Shown here: positions 7,626-16,921 of the stretch, piece after piece | Numbering within the stretch: position 1 is the first letter of the stretch | Layout of the letters: each line of letters begins with the position of its first letter | NCBI RefSeq assembly: GCF_014174495.1 | Contig: NZ_JACJHR010000054.1 | Coordinates: 1 to 62,262 of the forward strand | Length of the DNA stretch: 62,262 nt | Source of the DNA: Amycolatopsis echigonensis | GTDB taxonomy: Bacteria; Actinomycetota; Actinomycetes; Mycobacteriales; Pseudonocardiaceae | Reading direction: 5' to 3' | Notes under the pieces: model-generated | What the model saw: the letters and a program-made list of their open reading frames with translations, nothing else | Databases searched by the model: none | Told to the model about the DNA's origin: nothing | Translations under genes and position numbers: made by a program

Positions 7626-9239
7626 ATGGACACGCCGGTACTGCGCAGTTCCGCGGATCCGAACAGCGACACCTTCGCCCGCAGCGTCACCTCGCACGGA
7701 GAATTGGTCGAGGATCTGCACAAGCGGCTCGCCGCCGCCCGGCTCGGCGGGCCGGAGAAGTCGCGCGCCCGCCATGTGGAACGCGGCAAGCTGCTGCCCC
7801 GTGACCGGGTGGACACGCTGCTCGACCCGGGATCCCCGTTCCTCGAGCTTTCCCCGCTCGCGGCCACCGGGCTGTACGACGACGAAGCCCCGTCGGCGGG
7901 CATCATCACCGGGATCGGGCGGGTGTCCGGCCGCGAATGCGTGATCGTGGCCAACGACGCCACGGTCAAGGGCGGCACGTACTACCCGATGACGGTGAAG
8001 AAGCACCTGCGGGCGCAGGAAGTCGCACTGCACAACAACTTGCCGTGCATTTACCTGGTCGACTCGGGCGGCGCGTTCCTGCCGCGGCAGGACGAGGTCT
8101 TCCCGGACCGCGAGCACTTCGGCCGGATTTTCTACAACCAGGCCACTATGTCCGCGCGCGGGATCCCGCAGATCGCCGCCGTGCTCGGCTCGTGCACCGC
8201 GGGCGGCGCGTATGTCCCGGCGATGAGCGACGAAGCGGTTATCGTGCGCAATCAGGGCACGATTTTCCTCGGCGGCCCGCCGCTGGTGAAGGCCGCGACC
8301 GGCGAGGTCGTCACGGCCGAGGAACTGGGCGGCGGCGATGTGCACGCGCGCCAGTCCGGCGTCACCGACCACCTCGCGGACGACGACGCGCACGCCTTGC
8401 GCATCGTCCGCGACATCGTTTCCACCCTCGGCCCGCGGACGCCGCGGCCGTGGGACGTCAAAGCGGTCGAACCGCCCGCGGTGGACGAACGCGAGCTGTA
8501 CGGCGTCGTGCCGACGGATTCGCGCACCCCGTACGACGTGCGCGAGGTTATCGCCCGCGTCGTCGACGGCAGCCGGTTCGCGGAGTTCAAGAAGGAATAC
8601 GGCTCGACGCTCGTCACCGGGTTCGCGCACATCCACGGCCACCCGGTCGGCATCATCGCGAACAACGGCGTGCTGTTCGCCGAGTCCGCGATGAAGGGCG
8701 CGCACTTCATCGAACTGTGCGACCGGCGTTCGATCCCGCTGGTGTTCCTGCAGAACATCACCGGCTTCATGGTCGGGCGCGCGTACGAGGCGGGCGGCAT
8801 CGCCAAGCACGGCGCGAAAATGGTCACCGCGGTGGCCTGCGCGCGGGTGCCGAAGTTCACCGTGATCATCGGCGGCTCGTTCGGCGCGGGCAACTACTCC
8901 ATGTGCGGCCGCGCGTATTCGCCGCGGTTCCTGTGGATGTGGCCGAACGCGCGGATTTCCGTGATGGGCGGCGAGCAGGCGGCTTCGGTGCTGTCGACGG
9001 TGCGCCGCGACGCGATCGAGGGTCGCGGCGGCGAATGGTCCACAGAGGACGAAGAAGCCTTCAAGGACCCGATCCGCGAGCAGTACGAGGAACAAGGCAG
9101 CCCGTACTACTCCACTGCGCGGCTGTGGGACGACGGCGTGATCGACCCGGCGGACACCCGCACGGTGCTCGGGCTCGCGCTGTCGGCCGCGGCCAACGCG
9201 CCTTTGCCTGAGGTCAACTACGGCGTCTTCCGGATGTGA
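7626..9239 (+). CDS. Acyl-CoA carboxylase carboxyltransferase (beta) subunit, methylcrotonyl-CoA type
   Basis: A 537-residue biotin-dependent carboxyltransferase that moves CO2 from carboxybiotin to an acyl-CoA. The crotonase-type oxyanion segments are clear (IYLVDSGGAFLP; GSCTAGGAYVPAMSDE). The C-terminal block GGSFGAGNYSMCGRAYSPRF with WPNARISVMGGEQAA is characteristic of 3-methylcrotonyl-CoA carboxylases (LiuB/AccD1) rather than acetyl- or propionyl-CoA enzymes. The ATG follows GGAG. It is first in a three-gene operon with overlapping stops and starts, behind two TetR operators, as expected for leucine catabolism. The exact acyl substrate is inferred. Confidence 0.92.
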   Translation: MDTPVLRSSADPNSDTFARSVTSHGELVEDLHKRLAAARLGGPEKSRARHVERGKLLPRDRVDTLLDPGSPFLELSPLAATGLYDDEAPSAGIITGIGRVSGRECVIVANDATVKGGTYYPMTVKKHLRAQEVALHNNLPCIYLVDSGGAFLPRQDEVFPDREHFGRIFYNQATMSARGIPQIAAVLGSCTAGGAYVPAMSDEAVIVRNQGTIFLGGPPLVKAATGEVVTAEELGGGDVHARQSGVTDHLADDDAHALRIVRDIVSTLGPRTPRPWDVKAVEPPAVDERELYGVVPTDSRTPYDVREVIARVVDGSRFAEFKKEYGSTLVTGFAHIHGHPVGIIANNGVLFAESAMKGAHFIELCDRRSIPLVFLQNITGFMVGRAYEAGGIAKHGAKMVTAVACARVPKFTVIIGGSFGAGNYSMCGRAYSPRFLWMWPNARISVMGGEQAASVLSTVRRDAIEGRGGEWSTEDEEAFKDPIREQYEEQGSPYYSTARLWDDGVIDPADTRTVLGLALSAAANAPLPEVNYGVFRM

Positions 9240-11230
9240 TGAGCGTGTTCGACACTGTTTTGGTCGCCAACCGCGGGGAGATCGCGGTTCGCGTAATCCG
9301 GTCGCTGCGGGCGCTCGGAATCCGTTCGGTCGCGGTGTACAGCGACGCGGACGCCGACGCCCGGCACGTGCGCGAGGCGGACACCGCGGTGCGCCTCGGC
9401 CCGGCCGAAGCGGCGAAGAGCTACCTGTCGATCCCGGCGATTGTCGCGGCGGCAAAGGAAACCGGCGCGCAGGCGGTGCATCCCGGATACGGCTTCCTCG
9501 CGGAAAACACCGCGTTCGCGCGGGCCTGCGCGGAGGCGGGGCTGGTGTTCATCGGCCCGCCGCCGGAAGCGATCGACAAGATGGGCGACAAGATCCGGGC
9601 GAAGGCCACGGTGTCCGCGGCCGGTGTTCCGGTGGTGCCCGGTGCGTCCGATATGGACATTCCGGAGGGCGGGTTCGCCGAAGCGGCGGCGAAGGTCGGT
9701 TATCCGCTGCTGCTGAAGCCGTCCGCCGGTGGTGGCGGCAAGGGCATGCGCCTGGTGCACCAAGAGTCCGAATTGGACGCTGCGGTCGAGTCCGCTCGCC
9801 GGGAGGCGAAGAGTTCGTTCGGCGACGACACGCTGCTCATGGAGCGGTTCGTCACCACGCCGCGGCACATCGAGATCCAGGTGCTGGCCGACACCCACGG
9901 CACCGTGCTGCACCTCGGCGAACGCGAATGCAGTCTGCAGCGGCGGCACCAGAAGATCATCGAGGAAGCGCCGTCGGTGCTGCTGGACGAGGCGACGCGG
10001 GCGAAAATGGGCGCGGCGGCCGCCGAAGCCGCGCGGTCGGTCGGGTACGTCGGAGCCGGCACGGTCGAGTTCATCATGTCCGCGCACAACCCGGACGAGT
10101 TCTTCTTCATGGAGATGAACACCCGGCTGCAGGTGGAGCACCCGGTCACGGAAATGGTGACCGGCCTCGACCTGGTGTCCTGGCAGGTGCGGGTGGCGGC
10201 GGGGGAGCCGCTCGGGCTGACGCAGGACGACGTGCGTCTCGACGGGCACGCGGTCGAAGCCAGGGTCTACGCGGAGGACCCGGCGCGCGGGTTCATCCCG
10301 ACCGGCGGCACGGTGCTGGCCGTGCACGAGCCTTCCGGAGACGGGGTGCGAGTCGACTCGTGGATGTCGGTCGGCGCGGTGGTCGGTTCCAACTACGACC
10401 CGATGCTGGCCAAGATCATCGCGTACGGCCCGGACCGGGCGTCGGCGCTGCAAAAGCTGGATCGCGCACTCGCCGACACCGCGTTGCTCGGCCTCGGCAC
10501 GAACATCGCGTTCCTGCGCGGCCTGCTCGCCGACGAGGACGTCCGCGCCGGACGGCTGGACACCGAACTGGTGGACCGGCGACTGTCCGCCTTGGTCTCC
10601 TCGGACGTCCCGCCGGAGTTTTTCGTCGCCGCGGCAATGGATCGGCTGCTCTCGCTGCAGCCCACCAGCGCGATCGTGGACCCGTGGGACATCCCGAGCG
10701 GGTGGCGGCTCAGCGGCCCTGGCGGGGTCACTTTCCGCCTGCGGACTGGGGAAACCCAGGCCGTGGTGCGGGTCGAGGGCACCCCGGCGGACGCTTCGGT
10801 GCGGGTGGACGACGCCGAACCGGTGCGCGTTTCCGCCCGCCGGGAAGGCGATCTGCTGGAAGTCCGCCGGGCGAACGGCGTGGAGCGGTACCGCTGCGCC
10901 GACGGTCCACAACGGACAGTGTGGCTGGCCCGCGAAGGCCGGTCGTTCGCGTTCGCCGACCAGGAGGTGACGCTGTCCTCGCGCGGCGAGGCGGCGGGCG
11001 CCGGTCCGGTGAAGAGCCCGATGCCGGGAACGGTGCTGGTGGTGAAGGCCTCGGAAGGCGACGTGGTGAGCGCGGGGACTCCGCTGCTGGTCGTCGAGGC
11101 GATGAAGATGGAGCACACCGTGACCGCGCCGATCGACGGTGTGGTGACTGAGCTTTCGGTGCGGGTCGGCCAGCAGGTCGCGCTCGACGAGACGCTGGCC
11201 GTGGTGAGCGCAGCAGAGGAGAAGCAGTGA
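9236..11230 (+). CDS. Acyl-CoA carboxylase biotin-carboxylase/biotin-carrier (alpha) subunit
   Basis: A 664-residue two-function subunit. Residues ~1-450 are the ATP-dependent biotin carboxylase; the ATP-grasp glycine loop SAGGGGKGM and the active-site segment MNTRLQVEHPVTEM are visible. The C-terminal ~75 residues are a biotinyl domain with the attachment motif EAMKMEH (K624). It works with the beta subunit encoded immediately upstream. GTG 9236 overlaps the previous stop by four bases; ATG 9239 (TGATG junction) is equally possible. Length fits LiuD/AccA1. Confidence 0.93.
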   Translation: MMSVFDTVLVANRGEIAVRVIRSLRALGIRSVAVYSDADADARHVREADTAVRLGPAEAAKSYLSIPAIVAAAKETGAQAVHPGYGFLAENTAFARACAEAGLVFIGPPPEAIDKMGDKIRAKATVSAAGVPVVPGASDMDIPEGGFAEAAAKVGYPLLLKPSAGGGGKGMRLVHQESELDAAVESARREAKSSFGDDTLLMERFVTTPRHIEIQVLADTHGTVLHLGERECSLQRRHQKIIEEAPSVLLDEATRAKMGAAAAEAARSVGYVGAGTVEFIMSAHNPDEFFFMEMNTRLQVEHPVTEMVTGLDLVSWQVRVAAGEPLGLTQDDVRLDGHAVEARVYAEDPARGFIPTGGTVLAVHEPSGDGVRVDSWMSVGAVVGSNYDPMLAKIIAYGPDRASALQKLDRALADTALLGLGTNIAFLRGLLADEDVRAGRLDTELVDRRLSALVSSDVPPEFFVAAAMDRLLSLQPTSAIVDPWDIPSGWRLSGPGGVTFRLRTGETQAVVRVEGTPADASVRVDDAEPVRVSARREGDLLEVRRANGVERYRCADGPQRTVWLAREGRSFAFADQEVTLSSRGEAAGAGPVKSPMPGTVLVVKASEGDVVSAGTPLLVVEAMKMEHTVTAPIDGVVTELSVRVGQQVALDETLAVVSAAEEKQ

Positions 11231-12384
11231 TCGACTTCCGGCTGGACGAGGAATACGAAGCGCTTCGCAAAACGGTCGAGGACTTCGCGCAGGCGGAGGT
11301 CGCGCCGGTGATCGGCCCGCTGTACGAGAGGGAAGAATTCCCGTACGAGCTGGTCGCCAAGATGGGCGAGATGGGCCTGTTCGGCCTGCCGTTCCCGGAG
11401 GAATTCGGCGGCATGGGCGGGGATTACTTCGCGCTGTGCCTGGCGCTGGAGGAACTCGCGCGGGTCGATTCCTCGGTCGCGATCACGCTGGAGGCGGGGG
11501 TTTCGCTCGGCGCGATGCCGATCTACCGCTTCGGCACCCAGGAGCAGAAGGAAACCTGGCTGCCCATGCTGACCACGGCCGAGGCGCTCGGCGGCTTCGG
11601 TCTCACCGAGCCCGGCGGCGGTTCCGACGCCGGGGCCACGCGCACGCGCGCCCGGCTCGACGGCGACGAGTGGGTCATCAACGGCAGCAAGGCGTTCATC
11701 ACCAACTCCGGCACCGACATCACGAAGCTGGTCACCGTCACCGCGGTCACCGACGTGATGGAGAACGGCCGCAAGGAGATCTCGGCGATCATCGTCCCGT
11801 CCGGCACGCCGGGCTTCACGGTGGCCCCGAAGTACTCGAAGGTCGGCTGGAACTGCTCGGACACCCACGAACTGTCCTTTTCGGACGTCCGGGTCCCTGC
11901 GGAGAACCTGGTCGGCAAGCGGGGCCGCGGCTACGCGCAGTTCCTGTCCATTTTGGACGAGGGCCGGGTGGCGATCGCCGCGCTGAGCGTCGGTCTCGCG
12001 CAGGGCTGCGTGGACGAATGCCTCAAGTACGCGAAGGACCGCGTCGCGTTCGGCCACCGGATCGGCGAGTACCAGGCGATCCAGTTCAAGATCGCGGACA
12101 TGGAGGTCCGCGCGCACACCGCCCGGCTGGCGTATTACCAGGCGGCGTCGAAGATGCTGCGCGGCGAACCGTTCAAGAAGGAAGCGTCGATCGCGAAACT
12201 GGTGGCGTCGAACGCGGCGATGGACAACGCCCGCGACGCGACGCAGATCTTCGGCGGATACGGCTTCATGAACGAATTCCCGGTCAGCCGTTTCTACCGC
12301 GACGCGAAGATCCTGGAAATCGGCGAGGGCACCAGCGAGGTCCAGCGGATGCTCATCGCGCGCCACCTCGGGGTCGGCGCCTGA
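11227..12384 (+). CDS. Acyl-CoA dehydrogenase (short/branched-chain type)
   Basis: A 385-residue FAD enzyme catalysing alpha,beta-desaturation of an acyl-CoA. It has the standard three-domain order, the FAD/substrate signature GGFGLTEPGGGSDAGATRT, and the catalytic base in EGTSEVQ (E367). In classical isovaleryl-CoA dehydrogenase the base lies elsewhere and this position is not Glu, so the enzyme is closer to the mycobacterial FadE19/branched-acyl group. Its GTG overlaps the alpha-subunit stop (GTGA). Its product would be the substrate of the carboxylase encoded upstream. A strong hairpin follows. Confidence 0.92.
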   Translation: MIDFRLDEEYEALRKTVEDFAQAEVAPVIGPLYEREEFPYELVAKMGEMGLFGLPFPEEFGGMGGDYFALCLALEELARVDSSVAITLEAGVSLGAMPIYRFGTQEQKETWLPMLTTAEALGGFGLTEPGGGSDAGATRTRARLDGDEWVINGSKAFITNSGTDITKLVTVTAVTDVMENGRKEISAIIVPSGTPGFTVAPKYSKVGWNCSDTHELSFSDVRVPAENLVGKRGRGYAQFLSILDEGRVAIAALSVGLAQGCVDECLKYAKDRVAFGHRIGEYQAIQFKIADMEVRAHTARLAYYQAASKMLRGEPFKKEASIAKLVASNAAMDNARDATQIFGGYGFMNEFPVSRFYRDAKILEIGEGTSEVQRMLIARHLGVGA

Positions 12385-12388
12385 GACC

Positions 12389-12429
12389 CAGCGTCGCCGG
12401 GGCGTCCGGGCGGAGTCCCGGCGGCGCTG
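12389..12429 (+). terminator. Hairpin terminator after the carboxylase operon
   Basis: Arms 12389-12401 and 12417-12429 pair over 13 bases with one G-U wobble around a 15-base loop. A moderately T-rich CTTCATTC run follows. It starts 5 bp after the acyl-CoA dehydrogenase stop. Confidence 0.65.
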
Positions 12430-12550
12430 CTTCATTCGTCCCAGTGGTGGTTTCCCGTTCGCGTCGGCTGGGCCGCGCCCATCGACCAGGGACAACTTCG
12501 CCGCGCGGTCGCCACGGCACCCACCACCGAGAAGTCCTTATTGCGGGCTT

Positions 12551-12814
12551 ATGGCGTTCACGGTCCGGCCTGGGGTCGCCGGAGACGCAGACGTGTTGCT
12601 GGGGTTCTTTGACGACGCCGTCGAGTCGCGGCTGCTTGAGTACTCGATGGACGAGGCGAAGCGGCGCGGGATCGACCTCGTGCGCGTCGACTGCTGGGCG
12701 GGCGGCGACGGCGATCTGCCGCGCTACTACGAGAGCCAGGGCTTCAAGCCGACCGAACAGTTCACCGTCGACGGCTGGCTCGGCCAGGTCCTGGAACAGC
12801 GGGTTGGGGGATAG
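12551..12814 (+). pseudogene. GNAT acetyltransferase with an internal in-frame deletion
   Basis: An 87-codon frame joins two ends of a GNAT protein. Residues 1-25 (FTVRPGVAGDADVLLGFFDDAV) are a GNAT beginning. From about residue 26 (LLEYSMDEAKRRG) the sequence is the C-terminal third, including VDCWAGGDG and YYESQGF. The acetyl-CoA-binding core between them, roughly 60-70 residues in intact relatives, is absent. The protein cannot fold as a normal GNAT, so I call it a remnant that kept its frame. Start ATG 12551 has no good ribosome site. Confidence 0.7.
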
Positions 12815-12839
12815 CGGCACGTCCTGATCCGGAGGACGA

Positions 12840-12858
12840 TATTGGCTAAGTGTCAATA
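12840..12858. promoter_or_regulatory. Imperfect palindrome upstream of the SDR gene
   Basis: TATTGGCTAAGTGTCAATA has 5-bp perfect outer arms plus one inner pair. It lies 17 bp before the SDR start codon, overlapping where a -10 element is expected. The regulator is unknown. Confidence 0.4.
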
Positions 12859-12875
12859 GAGCCGAGGAGTCCTCC

Positions 12876-13742
12876 ATGGCCAGGCAGTCGCTCTCCGGAA
12901 AGGTCGTTGTCGTCACGGGCGGCGCGCAGGGCATCGGGGCGGCCACCGCCGCCGCGCTGCACCGGCGCGGCTGCCGCCTCGTGCTTGGCGACCTCGACCG
13001 GATCCGCGCGGAAAAGACCGCGGGCGAGCTGGGTCCGGACGTGGTCGCGTCGCCGCTGGACGTCACCGACACGGCCGCTTTCACCGCGTTCCTGGACGAC
13101 GTCGAACGCACCATCGGGCCGATCGACGTCCTGATCAACAACGCCGGCATCATGCCTCTCGCGCCGCTGGACGAGGAGGACGACGCGGCCACGCGGCGGC
13201 TGCTGGAGATCAACGTGCACGCGGTCGTGCACGGCACGCGCGAGGCCGTCAAACGGATGAAGCCGCGCGGTCGCGGGCACATCGTGAACGTGGCGTCGAT
13301 GGCCGGAAAGTCCGGATTCCCCGGGGCGGCCACGTACTGCGCTACGAAACACGCCGTGGTCGGGCTGTCCGAGGCGGTGCGGCTGGAGCTGCGCGGCACC
13401 GGCGTCGAAGTGTCGTGCGTGATGCCCGCGGTGGTGCGCACGGAACTCGCGTCCGGGCTGGGCGAAGCGCGGTTCATCAAATCGGTGGGGCCGGACGATG
13501 TCGCGGCGGCGATCGTCGACGCGCTGGAGCGGCCGAAGTTTGACGTCTTCGTCCCGAAATCGCTCGATCTGACCGGCCGGATCACCCGGCTGTTCCCGCG
13601 CGCGTTCGGCGAATGGCTGGTGCGCGCGCTCGGCGGCGACCAGCTGCTGGCGTCGGCCGCGCATTCGCCCGAGCGCGCCGAGTACGAGGGCCGGGCCGCC
13701 CGGAGCGCGCCGTCGTCCGTCCCGCCTGGTGGGAGCGTCTGA
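12876..13742 (+). CDS. Short-chain dehydrogenase/reductase
   Basis: A 288-residue NAD(P)-dependent SDR. The nucleotide motif is GGAQGIG (residues ~14-20), the NNAG structural motif follows INNAGIMPL, and the active site is YCATK with an upstream Ser (VASMAGKSG). The ~35-residue extension beyond the classical core carries an FPRAFGEWLVRALG segment that looks membrane- or lipid-associated, as in mycobacterial SDRs. The ATG follows GAGGAG. It is co-directional with the alpha/beta hydrolase 103 bp downstream, but an operon is not certain. The substrate is unknown. Confidence 0.9.
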   Translation: MARQSLSGKVVVVTGGAQGIGAATAAALHRRGCRLVLGDLDRIRAEKTAGELGPDVVASPLDVTDTAAFTAFLDDVERTIGPIDVLINNAGIMPLAPLDEEDDAATRRLLEINVHAVVHGTREAVKRMKPRGRGHIVNVASMAGKSGFPGAATYCATKHAVVGLSEAVRLELRGTGVEVSCVMPAVVRTELASGLGEARFIKSVGPDDVAAAIVDALERPKFDVFVPKSLDLTGRITRLFPRAFGEWLVRALGGDQLLASAAHSPERAEYEGRAARSAPSSVPPGGSV

Positions 13743-13845
13743 TGTGGACGTGCGCTTGCCGGGTGCTTGCGGGAGTGGCGTGTTGATGCCGCGCCCGCGC
13801 GCAAGGCAAGATGCCCGGCAGATGACGAGCTCCAGGAGGCACTAG

Positions 13846-14901
13846 ATGGTTTCCCCACCGGCCCGGTTGGCTGCCGCGGCGGCCAATGTCGTGGGCAAGG
13901 TGTTCCAGGGTGGGGTCGCCGATCTGCGGCCGATGCCGAGGGTGCTGATCGACCAGGGGCCCAACCGGTCGGTGTACCGGATGACGCACGGAGTGAGCGA
14001 GACGTCGGGCCCGCCGGTGCTGCTGGTGCCGCCGCTGGCCGCGCCCGCGCTGTGCTTCGACCTGCGCCGCGGCTGCAGCCTCATCGAGCACCTGGTCGAG
14101 GGCGGACGGCCGACCTACCTCGTGGACTACGGCATGGTCGCCTTCTCCGACCGCCGCCTCGGCATCGAGCACTGGATCGACGAGGTGCTGCCGAGGGCGA
14201 TCCGGAAGGTCAGCCAGGACGCCGGCGGACAGCGCGTGCACCTGGTGTCGTGGTCGCTCGGCGGGATCTTCTCCATGCTGGTCAGCGCCGATCAGCCGGA
14301 CCTGCCGATCGAATCGATCACCGCGGTCGGCTCGCCGGTCGATTTCACCGCGATCCCGATCGTCGCGCCGTTCCGCCCGCTCGTGGACCTCACCGGCGGA
14401 CATCTGCTCACCCCGGTGTACCGGGTGTTCGGCGGCGCACCGTCCTATTTGGTCACCCGCGTGTTCCGGGCCACCGGGATCTCCAAGGAGATCACGAAAC
14501 CGCTGGCGATCCTGAAAAACCTCGACGACCGCGACTACCTCGCGCAGATCGAGGCGGTGGACCACTTCATGGACAACATGTACGCCTACCCCGGGCGGAC
14601 GTTCGGCCAGCTGTACCACCGGTTGTTCCGCACCAACGACCTCGCCGAGGGGACCGTCGACCTGAACGGGCGCAAGATCAGCCTGTCCGACGTGAAGAAG
14701 CCGATGCTGGTGGTGGCGGGCGAAAACGACACCATCGCGCCGCGGGCGTCGGTGGAACGCGTGGTGCACCTGCTGGAAAACGCGCCGGAGGTCCGGTTCC
14801 GCACCGCGCCCGGCGGGCATCTCGGCGTCCTGACCGGCCGCCGCGCGCGGGGCACGACCTGGCGTTACCTCGACGAGTTCCTGGACGATCTGGTCGGCTG
14901 A
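13846..14901 (+). CDS. Alpha/beta hydrolase related to polyhydroxyalkanoate synthases
   Basis: A 351-residue alpha/beta-hydrolase. The nucleophile motif is SWSLGG (S137), where true PHA synthases have Cys. The acid is in GENDTIAP and the His in PGGHLGVLTG. The overall layout (LVPPLAAP..., YLVDYG, HLVSWSLGG) follows the PhaC/PhaE-type fold without the PHA-synthase N-terminal domain. The Ser nucleophile favours a hydrolase or acyltransferase over a polymerase. The ATG has a CAGGAGG site. The neighbouring SDR suggests a shared lipid-ester or ketone route, which is inference. Confidence 0.8.
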   Translation: MVSPPARLAAAAANVVGKVFQGGVADLRPMPRVLIDQGPNRSVYRMTHGVSETSGPPVLLVPPLAAPALCFDLRRGCSLIEHLVEGGRPTYLVDYGMVAFSDRRLGIEHWIDEVLPRAIRKVSQDAGGQRVHLVSWSLGGIFSMLVSADQPDLPIESITAVGSPVDFTAIPIVAPFRPLVDLTGGHLLTPVYRVFGGAPSYLVTRVFRATGISKEITKPLAILKNLDDRDYLAQIEAVDHFMDNMYAYPGRTFGQLYHRLFRTNDLAEGTVDLNGRKISLSDVKKPMLVVAGENDTIAPRASVERVVHLLENAPEVRFRTAPGGHLGVLTGRRARGTTWRYLDEFLDDLVG

Positions 14902-14964
14902 CCGGCGGAGAGCACTCCGACATCCGCCGCGAAGTCGGTAAAAAACCGGCGGTACCGTGGGCTC

Positions 14965-15912
14965 GTGATCGCTGCATACGTGACGTCGCTCGGCGACAGT
15001 TCCGAGATCAAGATCGGTCAGCTTCCGGACCCCGCGCCGGGTCCGCGCGAGGTGCTGGTGAAGGTCTCCGCGGTGGCGGTGAACCACGTCGACACCTTTG
15101 TCCGCTCCGGCGCGTATCCCACCGCGGTTTCGTTCCCGTTCGTCATCGGCCGGGATCTGGTGGGCACTGTTGTCTCCTCGCCAGTGAACCGCTTCGCTCC
15201 CGGCGACCGCGTGTGGTGCAACAGCCTCGGCCACGACGGCCGGCAGGGTTCCTTCTCCGAGTACTGCGCGGTGCCCGAAGACCGGCTTTATCGCTTGCCG
15301 GACGGGGTTTCCGACGACGCGGTCGCTGTCCTGCACACCGCCGCCACCGCGTACCTGGGCCTCTTCGAGCACGCCGACGCCGGTTACGGCGAAACGATCG
15401 CAGTGCTCGGCGCGGCCGGCGGCGTCGGCAGCGCGGTCGTCCAACTTGCTTCGACCGCTGGCCTGCGGGTCATCGCGACCGCCCGCGCCGAGGACGCGGA
15501 ATGGTGCCGGGAATGCGGTGCCGACGAGGTTTTCGACTATTCCGATCCCGACCTCTACCGCAAACTTCCCGCTGTGGATCTGTTGTGGGACAACGCGGGC
15601 CGCCACGACCTGGTATCCGCGGTGCCGCTGTTGTCTCGCGGCGGCCGTATCGTGGCGATGTCCGGAATGCAGTCGACACCGACGCTGCCGATCGGCGAGC
15701 TGTACACGCGCGACGCCAGCATCCGCGGTTTCGCCATCAGCAACGCCGGTGTCTCCGCCTTGGGGTCCGCTGCCCGAGTGATCAACCGGGCCCTGTCCAC
15801 CGGAATCCTTCGCCCCCGGATCGGCACTCGCCTGCCCCTGGCGTCGGCCGCCGAGGCGCACCGATTGCAGGAATCAGGCGAGGCGCGCGGCCGGATCGTG
15901 CTGGAGGTCTGA
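14965..15912 (+). CDS. Zinc-independent MDR oxidoreductase (quinone-reductase-like)
   Basis: A 315-residue medium-chain dehydrogenase/reductase. The GroES-like N-terminal domain lacks the catalytic-zinc Cys/His set. The Rossmann motif is LGAAGGVGSAVVQLA (residues ~150-165). Enzymes of this type reduce quinones or activated C=C bonds with NADPH. The GTG is 8 bases after TACCGT, a -10 element, so transcription probably starts at or next to the start codon (leaderless). It ends 8 bp from the convergent, related MDR gene, but the two proteins are diverged and not a recent duplication. Confidence 0.87.
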   Translation: MIAAYVTSLGDSSEIKIGQLPDPAPGPREVLVKVSAVAVNHVDTFVRSGAYPTAVSFPFVIGRDLVGTVVSSPVNRFAPGDRVWCNSLGHDGRQGSFSEYCAVPEDRLYRLPDGVSDDAVAVLHTAATAYLGLFEHADAGYGETIAVLGAAGGVGSAVVQLASTAGLRVIATARAEDAEWCRECGADEVFDYSDPDLYRKLPAVDLLWDNAGRHDLVSAVPLLSRGGRIVAMSGMQSTPTLPIGELYTRDASIRGFAISNAGVSALGSAARVINRALSTGILRPRIGTRLPLASAAEAHRLQESGEARGRIVLEV

Positions 15913-15919
15913 GCCGCGG

Positions 15920-16846
15920 TCAGACGGTGAGCACGAGCTTGCCCTGGAGATGACCGCGGTCAAGCAGCCGGTGCGCGTCGGCAATGCGCTCGAACGGGAA
16001 CGTCTCCTGCACGTGGACCCGCAGCTTGCCCTGCTCGACGAGGGCGACCAGCTCACGCAGCCCGGCCGGATCCGGGTCGACCGCGATGCCGCTGAACCGC
16101 ATCCCGGCCGCCTCGAACTTCGCGATGAGCTCGGTGTCCTCTTCCGCGACCGCCGTCACCAGATGCCCGCCGGGACGGAGCACGCCGAGCGACCGTTCGA
16201 CGGCGTCGCCGCCGAGAGTGTCGAGCACAACGTCGATCTCGCGGACCACCTCGGCGAAGTCGGTCGTCTGGTAGTCGATTACTTCGTCAGCGCCGAGCGT
16301 CTCGGCAAACTCCCGCTTGCTCCCGCTGGCGGTCGTAATCACGTGCGCGCCAAGGGCTTTCGCGATCTGGATCGCGACGTGCCCGACCCCGCCTCCACCG
16401 CCGTGGATCAGCACGCGATCGCCCGCCGTCACGTCGCCGAGGTAGACCAGCCCTTGCCACGCCGTCAGCCCGACCACTGGCAACGCCGCGGCCTCGACGT
16501 GCGAAAGCTCCTTCGGCTTGCGCACCAAATGCAACGCCGGTGCCGCCACGACTTCGGCGTACGCGTTGGCCGCGCGGGGAAACAGCGGCATCCCGAACAC
16601 TTCGTCGCCAGGCCGGAACCGCCAGGTCAGCGCCTCTTCGACCACGCCGCTGACATCCCAGCCGAGCACGAACGGCGGCTGGCCGAGCAACGGAAACTCG
16701 CCTTCGCGCAGCCGTGCCTCCAACGGATTGAGCCCGATCGCCTTGACGCGGACGAGGACCTCGGTCGGCACTGCGCGGGGCTCGGGCGCGTCCACGATCG
16801 TGAGCACTTCGGGACCGCCGAGCTTGTGCTGGGTGATGACTCGCAT
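15920..16846 (-). CDS. NADP-dependent MDR oxidoreductase (quinone-reductase family)
   Basis: A 308-residue MDR protein starting MRVITQHKLGGPEVL, with the nucleotide-binding motif IHGGGGGVGHVAIQIAKALG at ~145-165 and no zinc ligands. It belongs to the group annotated as NADPH:quinone reductase/alkenal reductase. It is divergent from an HxlR regulator with a shared 75-bp control region containing a palindrome. HxlR proteins commonly control such oxidoreductases in response to electrophiles or quinones, so this is the likely target gene. Confidence 0.9.
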   Translation of the reverse strand: MRVITQHKLGGPEVLTIVDAPEPRAVPTEVLVRVKAIGLNPLEARLREGEFPLLGQPPFVLGWDVSGVVEEALTWRFRPGDEVFGMPLFPRAANAYAEVVAAPALHLVRKPKELSHVEAAALPVVGLTAWQGLVYLGDVTAGDRVLIHGGGGGVGHVAIQIAKALGAHVITTASGSKREFAETLGADEVIDYQTTDFAEVVREIDVVLDTLGGDAVERSLGVLRPGGHLVTAVAEEDTELIAKFEAAGMRFSGIAVDPDPAGLRELVALVEQGKLRVHVQETFPFERIADAHRLLDRGHLQGKLVLTV

Positions 16847-16895
16847 GACTCTCCTGGTTTCTGGAGGGGAACGAGAACCAGGCTAGGATTCCGAT

Positions 16896-16913
16896 AGGTA
16901 CCAGCAGGTACCT
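16896..16913. promoter_or_regulatory. Candidate HxlR operator
   Basis: Two AGGTACC(T) blocks with 7-bp perfect arms around AGCA lie in the 75-bp gap between the divergent MDR and HxlR genes, ending 8 bp before the HxlR ATG. The position suits repression of both promoters. Confidence 0.65.
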
Positions 16914-16921
16914 TTGACTCC

